Positions 52,365-62,992 of a stretch of DNA of 64,000 nt are shown piece by piece. Every line of letters starts with the position of its first letter. Position 1 is the stretch's first letter. Location of the stretch: contig CAWHFP010000021.1 in NCBI GenBank assembly GCA_963828445.1, forward strand, positions 1-64,000, in the 5' to 3' direction. The translations under genes were made by a program, and so were the position numbers. The stretch is from Bog-532 sp963828445. GTDB taxonomy: Bacteria; Actinomycetota; Actinomycetes; Streptosporangiales; Streptosporangiaceae. The notes under the pieces are model-generated. The model made no database searches and was not told the DNA's origin. It saw only the letters and a program-made list of their open reading frames with translations.

Positions 52365-53288
52365 ATGTACTCAGTTCCGGACCAGGCCGGGAAGCTGGTC
52401 GTCATCACCGGAGCCAACAGCGGCACCGGCCGGGAGGCCGCGCGACGGCTGGGCGCGGCCGGGGCGCACGTGATCATGGCCGTCCGCACGATGGCCAAGG
52501 GCGAGCAGGCCCGGGCCGGCCTCCTGGCCGAGTATCCCGAGGCCCAGCTGGAGGTGCGCCGGGTCGACCTGGCCGACCTGGCCTCGGTGGCCGAGTTCTC
52601 CGACGGGCTGATCGCCGACGGCCGGCCGGTGGACGTGCTCATCAACAACGCCGGCGTGATGGCGGTGCCGGACCGGACGGCCACCGCCGACGGGTTCGAG
52701 CTGCAGTTCGGCAGCAACTTCCTCGGGCCGTTCGCGCTGACCGTGCGGCTGCTGCCGCTGCTGCTGGAAGGGCCCGCGCCCCGGGTGGCCACGATGAGCA
52801 GCGGGATGGCCAACGTGGGCCGGATTCACTTCGATGACCTGCAGTGGAGCCGCCGGTACCGCGCCTGGCCCGCCTACTGCCAGTCCAAGCTGGCCGACCT
52901 GATGCTGACCCAGCACCTGGCCGCGCTGGCGTTCGAGCGGGACTGGGACCTGCTGAGCACGGCCGCGCACCCCGGCTTCACCCGGACCAACCTGCAGACC
53001 AGCGGGCCGAACCTGGGCCGGGCCGAAGCCCGGTGGTCACCGTTGCAGCTCGGCACCCGGCTGCTGTCGCAAGAGGTGCAGACCGGCACCGATCCGATGC
53101 TGTACGCGGCGACCAGCCCGGACGCGGTCAACGGCGGCTACTACGGGCCGGGGAGCCGGGGCGGGCTGGTCGGGCCGACGGTCCTGGTGAAGCCGCCGCG
53201 CCGGGCCCGCGACGCCGCCGTGGCCGCACGGCTGTGGGCCGAGGCCGAAAAGCTGACCGGGGTCAGCCTGAGCACCGTAAGCGCCTAG
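52365..53288 (+). CDS. Short-chain dehydrogenase/reductase
   Basis: Predicted 307-residue SDR of the retinol-dehydrogenase/WWOX-like type. T-G-A-N-S-G-T-G at residues 15-22 binds the cofactor, N-N-A-G-V-M at 92-97 is the central strand, and Y-C-Q-S-K holds the catalytic Tyr-Lys. The Thr in place of the usual Ile at G-T-G is a minor variation. Under control of the divergent TetR. Its stop overlaps that of the convergent P1 peptidase by four bases. Confidence 0.9.
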   Translation: MYSVPDQAGKLVVITGANSGTGREAARRLGAAGAHVIMAVRTMAKGEQARAGLLAEYPEAQLEVRRVDLADLASVAEFSDGLIADGRPVDVLINNAGVMAVPDRTATADGFELQFGSNFLGPFALTVRLLPLLLEGPAPRVATMSSGMANVGRIHFDDLQWSRRYRAWPAYCQSKLADLMLTQHLAALAFERDWDLLSTAAHPGFTRTNLQTSGPNLGRAEARWSPLQLGTRLLSQEVQTGTDPMLYAATSPDAVNGGYYGPGSRGGLVGPTVLVKPPRRARDAAVAARLWAEAEKLTGVSLSTVSA

Positions 53289-54418
53289 GCCAGCAGGGCC
53301 GCGACCCGGTCGCGGGGCAGGGCGGGCATCCGGTGGCCGTCGCGGCCGGTCATCTCGGTGTTGGCCACCAGCGCGTTGAGGACGGCTTCCTCGACCGCCT
53401 GGACGGTGGCCTCGAACAGCGGGTCGATGTCGTCCCAGCCCAGGAAGTCCAGCTGGCGCAGCTGGCCGGGCTGGGGTGAGTCCGGTCCGGCCTCGCTGCT
53501 CAGCTGGCCGGGGTTGGCGGTGGAGAAGGCCAGGAAGATGTCGCCGGAGCTGTGCGATCCGCTGGTCCCGGTCCGGCCGATGCCCAGCGTGCAGCGGCGG
53601 GCCAGGGCCGAGCACTGGTGCGGCAGCAGCGGCGCGTCGGTGGCCACCACCGCGATGACCGAGCCGGACCCCGCGGGCAGGAACCAGTCGGTCTCTTCCA
53701 GCGGGTTGTCGTCCAGCAGGTCCTTCCCGACCGGGTGCCCGGCGATGGTCAGCTGACGGCGGCGGCCGAAGTTGGCCTGCACGAACGCGCCCACGGTCCA
53801 GGTGCCCGCGCCGATCGGCACCAGCCGGGAGGCGGTGCCGCTGCCGCCCTTGTAGCCGTAGCAGCACATGCCGGTGCCGCCGCCCACCGATCCCTCGTCG
53901 ATGGGACCGCCGCGGGCCCGGTCGATGGCGGTGACCGCGTGCCCCGGGGTGACGTGGGCGCCGCTGACGTCGTTGAGGTAGCCGTCGTAGGTCTCGGCGA
54001 TGACCGGGAACTCCCACGGCAGCTGGCCGGGGCGGTTCTGGTTGATCCAGTCCACCACCCCGCGGTGAGCGGTCCCGACCGCGTAGGTGTTGGTGATCAG
54101 CGCGGCCGAGGACAAGATGCCGGTCTCGGCCAGCCAGTGGGAGGCGGTCAGCTCACCGTTGCCGTTGAAGGAGTGGAACCCGGCCGCGCAGCCGGTCCCC
54201 CAGCCGTCGCGGCCGCGGGCCAGGATCGCGGTGACCCCGGTCCGCACCGGACCCTCCCCCACCCGCATCGGCCCCGACCCCTCGACCAGGGTCACGTAGC
54301 CGACCTCGACCCCGCCCACGTCGGTGATCGCGTTGCTGCGCCCGGGCTCCCCGTCGAACGGAATCCCGATCGAGCGGGCCCGGGGCAGCCCGGACGGCGT
54401 GGTCTGGTGGGAGCTCAT
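53285..54418 (-). CDS. P1 family peptidase (DmpA-like aminopeptidase)
   Basis: Predicted 377-residue Ntn-like hydrolase that cleaves itself to expose an N-terminal Ser. The residues Q-A-N-F-G with Asn216 and G-S-G-S-V-I-A-V-V-A-T-D-A-P-L-L-P-H-Q with Ser253 match the DmpA active site. G-G-T-G-M-C-C-Y-G-Y-K-G-G-S is the conserved loop. Members are L-aminopeptidases or D-esterases. Its start lies 17 bp from that of the divergent DUF1989 gene, so both transcripts must have very short leaders. Confidence 0.92.
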   Translation of the reverse strand: MSSHQTTPSGLPRARSIGIPFDGEPGRSNAITDVGGVEVGYVTLVEGSGPMRVGEGPVRTGVTAILARGRDGWGTGCAAGFHSFNGNGELTASHWLAETGILSSAALITNTYAVGTAHRGVVDWINQNRPGQLPWEFPVIAETYDGYLNDVSGAHVTPGHAVTAIDRARGGPIDEGSVGGGTGMCCYGYKGGSGTASRLVPIGAGTWTVGAFVQANFGRRRQLTIAGHPVGKDLLDDNPLEETDWFLPAGSGSVIAVVATDAPLLPHQCSALARRCTLGIGRTGTSGSHSSGDIFLAFSTANPGQLSSEAGPDSPQPGQLRQLDFLGWDDIDPLFEATVQAVEEAVLNALVANTEMTGRDGHRMPALPRDRVAALLA

Positions 54419-54435
54419 GCTGCGATAGTAGGGAC

Positions 54436-55029
54436 GTGGCCGAGACGGTGCGGGTGCCAGGGGGTGAAGGGCGCGCGGTCCGGCTGCGGGCCGGGCAGGT
54501 CGTGCGGGTGACCGACGTGGCGGGCGGGCAGGTCGGGGACCTGTTCGCGTTCGATGCCATGGACGCCAGCGAGTATGCGAGCGCGGAGCACACCCGGCCG
54601 GCCATCAGGAAGCTGTTCCCGCGGCCGGGCGACCCGGTGCTGACCAACCGGCGGCGGCCGATCCTGACCGTGGTCGAGGACACCTCGCCGGGCCGGCACG
54701 ACACGCTCTACGCGGCCTGCGACCCGGCCCGCTACGCCGGGCTGGGGGCCGCGCCCGGGCACCGGTCCTGCGCCGGGAACCTGGCCGAGGCGTTGCGGGC
54801 GCACGGTATCGAGGTGGCCGCGGTGCCGCAGCCGCTGAACGTGTTCATGGACGTGCGGCCGGAACCGGACGGGACGCTGGTCTCACACCCGGCGTCCAGC
54901 CGTCCGGGTGACTTCATCGCGTTCCGGGCCGAGCGGGACAGCCTGGTCGTGTTGTCCGCCTGCCCGATGGACATCGTGCCGATCAGCGCGGGCGGGATCA
55001 CCCCGCTCGAACTCCAGGTCCAGGGCTAA
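54436..55029 (+). CDS. DUF1989 / urea carboxylase-associated family protein
   Basis: Predicted 197-residue protein. Q-V-G-D-L-F-A-F, F-P-R-P-G-D-P-V-L-T-N and L-N-V-F-M-D-V followed by C-P-M-D-I-V-P-I-S-A match the DUF1989 family. Relatives near urea carboxylase genes were proposed as carboxyguanidine deiminase subunits; other members are unstudied. GTG start with no visible Shine-Dalgarno, so leaderless translation is likely. Confidence 0.82.
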   Translation: MAETVRVPGGEGRAVRLRAGQVVRVTDVAGGQVGDLFAFDAMDASEYASAEHTRPAIRKLFPRPGDPVLTNRRRPILTVVEDTSPGRHDTLYAACDPARYAGLGAAPGHRSCAGNLAEALRAHGIEVAAVPQPLNVFMDVRPEPDGTLVSHPASSRPGDFIAFRAERDSLVVLSACPMDIVPISAGGITPLELQVQG

Positions 55030-55038
55030 CGGTCCACC

Positions 55039-55449
55039 TCAGCGGCGCAGGGCGCGGCGGCGGTAGATGAGGCTGGCCAGGCCGGCCAGCACGGCCAGGG
55101 CGCCGAGACCGAACAGCGTCACGTGCTGCAGGCCGGCCGTGCCACCGCCACCGGTGGACGGGGCACCGATCGGGGCCACCGCCGACGGGCTGGGTGACGG
55201 GGACGGGGAGGCCGAGGGCACCGCGCTCGGGGTGGGGGTGGGGGTGACCGGCAGGGCGGAGCCCGAACCGGAGCCGGAGCCGCCGCTGGCGGTGCCGGAG
55301 CCCGGGGCGTTGGCCGTGAAGAAGGTGGCCGACCCCGAGCCGTTGGCGTTCGGCGATCCTGTGGACCCGGTGCAGGCCGAGGTGGCCAGCGCGGCGAACA
55401 CCGTCACGGTGCTGCACAACACGGCGGCCAGCCTCGCTGGGATCCGCAT
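55039..55449 (-). CDS. Probable sortase-anchored surface protein (short stalk)
   Basis: Predicted 136-residue exported protein. A signal peptide (residues 1-25) ends in A-T-S-A-C, so lipidation at Cys26 is also possible. Residues 40-92 are a Gly/Ser then Pro/Ser/Thr stalk. The C-terminus has A-P-S-T-G-G at 96-101, a membrane helix (110-128) and an R-R-R-A-L-R-R tail, the three parts of a sorting signal with an unusual first residue. It is divergent from a sortase, which suggests enzyme and substrate. Confidence 0.75.
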   Translation of the reverse strand: MRIPARLAAVLCSTVTVFAALATSACTGSTGSPNANGSGSATFFTANAPGSGTASGGSGSGSGSALPVTPTPTPSAVPSASPSPSPSPSAVAPIGAPSTGGGGTAGLQHVTLFGLGALAVLAGLASLIYRRRALRR

Positions 55450-55708
55450 GAAACCTCCCGATTACCCCGGATTATCCGAGCGATGATGGGCTGTTCCCCA
55501 TCCTGGCTTTAAACAAACCGGCATTCGCTGAAGAAACGGCGTGGCAAGCGTAACGGCGGCCGGACCGGACCGCGAGCGGCACTCCAAAAGCGCCCCCGGC
55601 AAAATAGGACGCCGGGTGGGCGGCACGGGTGCGCAATGGCCTATTTTCCACTGGAATATTAGGCTACGCGAGCAGGGCCTTTGGGGGAAGACGGCGGGAG
55701 GGACGGCA

Positions 55709-56416
55709 TTGGCGGAGCCCGAGTGGCGGCGCATAGCCGGGTTTCGTGTCGTCTTTACGTCCGGCGCCGGCTTCTCGCCGCCGCCGCGGCCGCCGGTCAA
55801 CTGGCGGGCCCGGCTGGCCGGGGTGGCGGCCGTGCTGCTGATCGTGGGCGGGGCCGCCGCCTTCGGGGTGGCCGCGCTGTCCCAGGTGCATGCGCCGCAG
55901 CCCGGCCAGGGCGCGGCCGGGTCGACGGCCGGCGCCCGGGGCCCCCGGCTGCCGCGCTCAGAGCCGGTGGCCGTCAGCATCCCGGCCATTGGCGTGCGGT
56001 CCAGCCTGCTGCATCTGGGCCTGAACCAGGACGGCACCATTCAGGTTCCGTCGGTCTACAACCGGCCCATGGAAGCGGCCTGGTACAGGTACTCGGTGAC
56101 CCCCGGGGAGATCGGCTCGTCGGTCATTGAAGGGCACGTCGACACCCTGAAGGGACCGGCGGTGTTTTTCCGTCTCGGCGCGCTGCGGCCGGGAAACAGC
56201 ATCGATGTCACATTGGCCGACGGGGTGACCGCCGTTTTCCGGGTGACCGGGGTGCGCGAGTACGCCAAGGACGATTTCCCGACCAAAACCATTTACGGCG
56301 GGTCCCGCTACGCGGCGCTGCATCTCATTACCTGCGGTGGCGCATTCGACTTCAACACCGGCCATTACCTGAGCAGCACCGTGGTGTTCGCGACGCTGGT
56401 GTCCTCACGCCGCTGA
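55709..56416 (+). CDS. Class E/F-type sortase
   Basis: Predicted 235-residue transpeptidase anchored by one helix (residues 35-57). The catalytic His lies in I-E-G-H-V-D-T and Cys in L-I-T-C-G-G-A-F-D. The expected Arg region reads G-H-Y-L-S-S-T-V-V-F, where an Arg is not obvious. The TTG at 55709 is chosen because GGGAGGG lies seven bases upstream; the first in-frame ATG lies much earlier in a region with no domain. Roughly 260 bp of non-coding sequence separates it from its likely substrate. I see no clear operator there. Confidence 0.85.
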   Translation: MAEPEWRRIAGFRVVFTSGAGFSPPPRPPVNWRARLAGVAAVLLIVGGAAAFGVAALSQVHAPQPGQGAAGSTAGARGPRLPRSEPVAVSIPAIGVRSSLLHLGLNQDGTIQVPSVYNRPMEAAWYRYSVTPGEIGSSVIEGHVDTLKGPAVFFRLGALRPGNSIDVTLADGVTAVFRVTGVREYAKDDFPTKTIYGGSRYAALHLITCGGAFDFNTGHYLSSTVVFATLVSSRR

Positions 56417-56537
56417 CCAGCCCGGTAAGCCAGCACAGGCAACGGTTCCCGTGCCCCTCAAGCGGGAAGGAACAGGCCGGGAAAAGTGTTCTAAAAGGGT
56501 CGGGGTGGAGCCGCCACCACCCGTCAGAAAGCTGCTT

Positions 56538-59434
<2,897 letters not shown>

Positions 59435-59440
59435 GCCCAG

Positions 59441-60286
59441 CTAGAGGCGGGTGGCGGTCCGGACCAGGGTGGCGAGTGGCTGGGAGCGGCTGTGCGGGGG
59501 CCAGGCGATGACCGTGGTCACCGGGGGCGCGTCGGGCACCGGGACGGCGGCGAGGTCGTCGGGCAGGTAGGCCCCGGCCGACTCGGGCAGGATCGAGCAG
59601 GCGCGGCCGAGGGCGATCAGCTGGAGCAGCTGGGTATGGTCGCGGACCTTGGGGCCGGGGCCGTCCGGGTAGCGGCCGTCCACGCCGGGCCAGCGCGGCA
59701 GCGGCAGGCCGGGCAGGGCCGCCACCTCGGCCGTGGTCACGTGCGGCCGCGTGGTGAGCGGATGACCGGCGGGCAGGATCACGACCTGGCCCTGGGTGCC
59801 GAGCTCTTCGACGTCGAAACCGGCGGTGGAGTCGAACGGGCGGTGCAGCAGGCCCACGTCGGCCCGGCCGTCGCGCAGCAGGCGTTCCTGCTCGCCGGGA
59901 CCGCACAGGAGCACGTCGACCTCGGCCGCGTCCGGCTCGGTGGCGTAGGCGTCGAGCAGCTTGGCCAGCAGCTCGCTCTCCGCGCCGGCCTTGGTGACCA
60001 GGACCAGCCTGGGCGGACCGGCGGCCGGGGCGGCGCGGCGGGTCCGGCGATCGGCGGCGTCGACCGCGTCCAGGGCGGCGCGGCCCTCGCGGAGCAGGAC
60101 CGACCCGGCCTCGGTCAGCGTGACCGAGCGCCGGGTCCGTTCCAGCAGCGTCACCCCGAGCCGGCGTTCGAGCTGCTGGATGGCCCGGGACAGCGGGGGC
60201 TGGGCGATGCCGAGCCGCTCGGCGGCCCGCCCGAAGTGCAGCTCCTCGGCGACGGCCACGAAGTAGCGGAGCTCGCGGGTCTCCAT
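59441..60286 (-). CDS. LysR family transcriptional regulator
   Basis: Predicted 281-residue regulator with HTH in residues 2-60 (E-L-R-Y-F-V-A-V-A-E-E-L-H-F-G-R-A-A-E-R-L-G-I-A) and a periplasmic-binding-like effector domain from about 90. Start ATG at 60286. Divergent from an SDR gene; a T-N11-A box is centred 40 bp upstream. Confidence 0.92.
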   Translation of the reverse strand: METRELRYFVAVAEELHFGRAAERLGIAQPPLSRAIQQLERRLGVTLLERTRRSVTLTEAGSVLLREGRAALDAVDAADRRTRRAAPAAGPPRLVLVTKAGAESELLAKLLDAYATEPDAAEVDVLLCGPGEQERLLRDGRADVGLLHRPFDSTAGFDVEELGTQGQVVILPAGHPLTTRPHVTTAEVAALPGLPLPRWPGVDGRYPDGPGPKVRDHTQLLQLIALGRACSILPESAGAYLPDDLAAVPVPDAPPVTTVIAWPPHSRSQPLATLVRTATRL

Positions 60287-60319
60287 GGTCCCAGCCTACG
60301 ACGGACCCTCCACTGATAA

Positions 60320-60334
60320 ATACCCGTGCGGTAT
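60320..60334. promoter_or_regulatory. LysR box (T-N11-A) between lysR-like and SDR genes
   Basis: ATACC-CGTGC-GGTAT is a perfect 5-bp dyad; the T at 60321 and A at 60333 give the T-N11-A spacing expected of LysR-type regulators. It sits in the divergent promoter. Confidence 0.7.
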
Positions 60335-60391
60335 CACAGCCCACCGAGACGGTGTTGGACGGCCGGCCCGGCTGGCGGCAGGCTCGAAGAC

Positions 60392-61117
60392 ATGAGTGAA
60401 CAGACGATCGCGCTGGTCACCGGCGCGAACAAGGGGATCGGATTCGAGATCGCGGCCGGCCTGGGCGCCCTGGGCTGGACCGTGGGGGTCGGCGCCCGGG
60501 ACGACGGGCGGCGGGACGAGGCCGTGCAGAAGCTGCGCGCGGGCGGGGCCGACGTGTTCGGCGTGGCGCTGGACGTGACCGACGACGAGAGCGTGGCCGC
60601 GGCCGCCCGGCTGATCGAGGACCGGGCCGGCCGCCTGGACGTGCTGGTCAACAACGCCGGGGTGACCGGCGGGCCGCCCCAGGAGCCGACCCGGGTCGCC
60701 CCGGAGACGGTCCGGACGGCGGTGGAGACCAACGTGATCGGGGTCATCCGGGTCACCAACGCCATGCTGCCGCTGCTGCGCCGGTCGGCGTCGCCGCGGA
60801 TCGTGAACATGTCCAGTTCGGTCGGCTCGCTGACCCTGCAGACCACCCCGGGCGCCGAGGTCGGCCCGATCTCGGCCGCCTACTCGGCCTCGAAGACCTT
60901 CCTCAACGCCGTGACCATCCAGTACGCCAAGGAACTGGCCGGCACCAGCATCCTGATCAACCTGGGCTGCCCGGGCTACACGGCGACCGACCTGAACGGC
61001 TTCCGCGGCACCCGCACCCCCGAGCAGGGCGCGGCCATCGCCATCCACCTCGCCACCCTGCCCGACGACGGGCCCACCGGCGGCTTCTTCGACGACGCCG
61101 GAGTCGTGCCCTGGTAA
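60392..61117 (+). CDS. Short-chain dehydrogenase, carbonyl-reductase-like
   Basis: Predicted 241-residue SDR. T-G-A-N-K-G-I-G at residues 10-17 binds NADP(H); N-N-A-G-V-T is the core strand; M-S-S-S-V-G-S supplies the Ser; Y-S-A-S-K the Tyr-Lys. G-A-N-K-G-I-G with E-T-N-V-I-G is typical of carbonyl-reductase-like enzymes. Controlled by the divergent LysR protein (inference). Confidence 0.9.
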   Translation: MSEQTIALVTGANKGIGFEIAAGLGALGWTVGVGARDDGRRDEAVQKLRAGGADVFGVALDVTDDESVAAAARLIEDRAGRLDVLVNNAGVTGGPPQEPTRVAPETVRTAVETNVIGVIRVTNAMLPLLRRSASPRIVNMSSSVGSLTLQTTPGAEVGPISAAYSASKTFLNAVTIQYAKELAGTSILINLGCPGYTATDLNGFRGTRTPEQGAAIAIHLATLPDDGPTGGFFDDAGVVPW

Positions 61118-61129
61118 CCGGGTGCCGTT

Positions 61130-61744
61130 TCAGCGGGGGCCGGTGAGGGGCACGGTGGTGATGGGACGCCAGGTGATGGCGCGGGCGCCGTCGTGGGACT
61201 GGGCGACCAGGGCCAGGTGGGTGGCGGTGAAGGTCATGGTGCGGGCGGGGTGGGTGGCCAGCCAGTTCTGCAGGGAGTCATCGCCGGTGCGGGCGACGCC
61301 GTAGGCCAGGGTCAGGTGCGGGCGGTACTCGGCCGGGCGGATCGGGAACCGGGTGCCGGTGACCTGCTGGGACGCGGCCACGGTCAGCTCCCACAGCGGG
61401 CGGACCCGGTCGGCTGGGAGCACCGGGCCGACCAGGCCGTGCCGGGACACCTCGGGTGGGCCGATGGTCAGCTCGGCGGGGGCGATCGCCCGGCACGACT
61501 GGCGTGTCCGGGCGATCAGCGAGTCCAGCTCGGCCGGGGAAATGGACTCGGCGGGGGCGATGTCCTGGACGGTGATGTGGCACCAGCGCGGGTCGACCGG
61601 GGCCAGGCCGGGGAGGTGGGTGAGGTCCCGGTACGGGCCGGTGAGTTCGGCAGCGAGCCGGGCCCGGTCAGGTAGCAGGTGCCAGTGGAGGTCCTCCCGG
61701 CCCGGCGGCCACCACGGGGACAGGGTGGCGAAGAAGTCGTCCAT
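61130..61744 (-). CDS. 2H phosphoesterase (2'-5' RNA ligase-like)
   Basis: Predicted 204-residue 2H-superfamily protein with H-x-T motifs W-C-H-I-T-V and P-H-L-T-L and a D-L-H-W-H-L-L-P block at the start, as in actinobacterial relatives. It hydrolyses or ligates cyclic nucleotide or RNA ends. The frame is continuous with the MFS C-terminus upstream; M-D-D-F-F at 61744 is where family members begin. No ribosome site precedes that ATG, so the sequence may encode a fusion, or the MFS stop was lost by mutation. Confidence 0.75.
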   Translation of the reverse strand: MDDFFATLSPWWPPGREDLHWHLLPDRARLAAELTGPYRDLTHLPGLAPVDPRWCHITVQDIAPAESISPAELDSLIARTRQSCRAIAPAELTIGPPEVSRHGLVGPVLPADRVRPLWELTVAASQQVTGTRFPIRPAEYRPHLTLAYGVARTGDDSLQNWLATHPARTMTFTATHLALVAQSHDGARAITWRPITTVPLTGPR

Positions 61745-62915
61745 CGGAGGGACGTACCCGGGGTCGGGGACGACGGGGGCGACGCGGGCCAGGAGGGTGT
61801 TGCCGATGATGAGGAGCACGGCCAGGAGGGTGAGGGCGGGGCCGAGGATCTGGAGGCCGGCGACGCCGATCAGGAGGCCCATGAGGGCGGACAGGCCGGA
61901 GCCGCCGGCGGCGGCCGCGCCGACCTGCCAGGCGATGGCGTGCTCGGCGCGGCGGCGGCCGATGCGGGCCGGGGTGAGGCCGATCAGGGCCGGGAACACG
62001 CCGGCCAGGGCCGCGCCAAGCAGGACGAAGCCGCCCAGGGCCACGGCGCGGTCGGGCTGCCACCAGATCAGGGCGGCGCCGACGGCGCCCAGGGCGCTGC
62101 CCCAGCGGACCACGCGGACCATCGGCACCGGGCGCGGCAGCACGGCCAGCAGGATGCGGACCCCGGTCAGCGCGGCCCAGTAGCCGAAGGTGGCGATCCC
62201 GGCCGCCGAGGCGGACAGGCCGAGGTGACCACGGCAGTAACTGGCCTCCCACTGGCCCGCGCCGACTTCCACTCCGGTGTAGACGAAGAAGATCAGCATG
62301 CCCGCGATCACCGCGGCCGAGGACCGGCGCCGGGACCAGGCCTCACTCGGGTGAGGGCCGGGCCATGTGGTGCTGTTTCGGAGGGGTTGCTGGGAGCGGG
62401 GGCGGGGCTCGGCGGAGGTCGCGGCGGCGCTGGCGGAGCCAGAAGGCGGCCATGACCACGTTGAACGCCGCCAGCGCGGCGTAGGCGGGCCGCCAGGAGC
62501 CGGTGACGATGGCCGCCGTGACCAGCAGCGGGCCGATGGTGGTGCCCACGCCGTAGGCGGCGTGCAGCAGGTTCAGCAGGCGCGGCCGCCCGGCCAGGCC
62601 GACCGCGGTGTTCAGGCCGCCGTCCATCATGCCGGCCGCCACCCCGACCAGCACGGTGACGCCCAGCACCAGCCACAGGCCGGGGGCGAGCGCGAAGGCG
62701 ACCGCGCCGAGGGCGGCGCACAGGCCGGCCGCGGACAGCAGCGCGGGCACGCCCAGGCGCCGGATCAGCCGCCCCACGAACGCGGTCACGGCGACCGAGC
62801 CGACCGTGGTGACCAGCAGGATCAGCCCGAGATCGGCGATGGGGGCGCCGAACGTGGCCCGCATCGCGGGCCAGGCCGGCCCGAGCATGCCGTCCGGCAG
62901 GCCCAGCACCACGAA
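61745..62915 (-). pseudogene. MFS transporter split by a frameshift
   Basis: N-terminal half (L-P-D-G-M-L-G-P-A-W-P, R-R-L-G-V-P-A-L-L) ends at 62343. C-terminal half (I-F-F-V-Y-T-G-V-E-V-G-A-G-Q-W) begins near 62311 in another frame. Between them the coding runs A-R-P-S-P-E then a stop, while A-W-S-R-R-R-S-S-A-A-V-I-A-G continues in the shifted frame; one extra base is enough. The pattern G-L-P-D-G at the start fits fucose/MFS-type transporters. No normal start codon is visible for helix 1, so the 5' end may also be altered. Confidence 0.75.
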
Positions 62916-62992
62916 GCTGGTCAGGGCCAGGACGTCAAAGCCGAGCCCCGCCCGGGCACGGGACCGGGCGGGGCTCTGGGTCGAAGGCGCGC

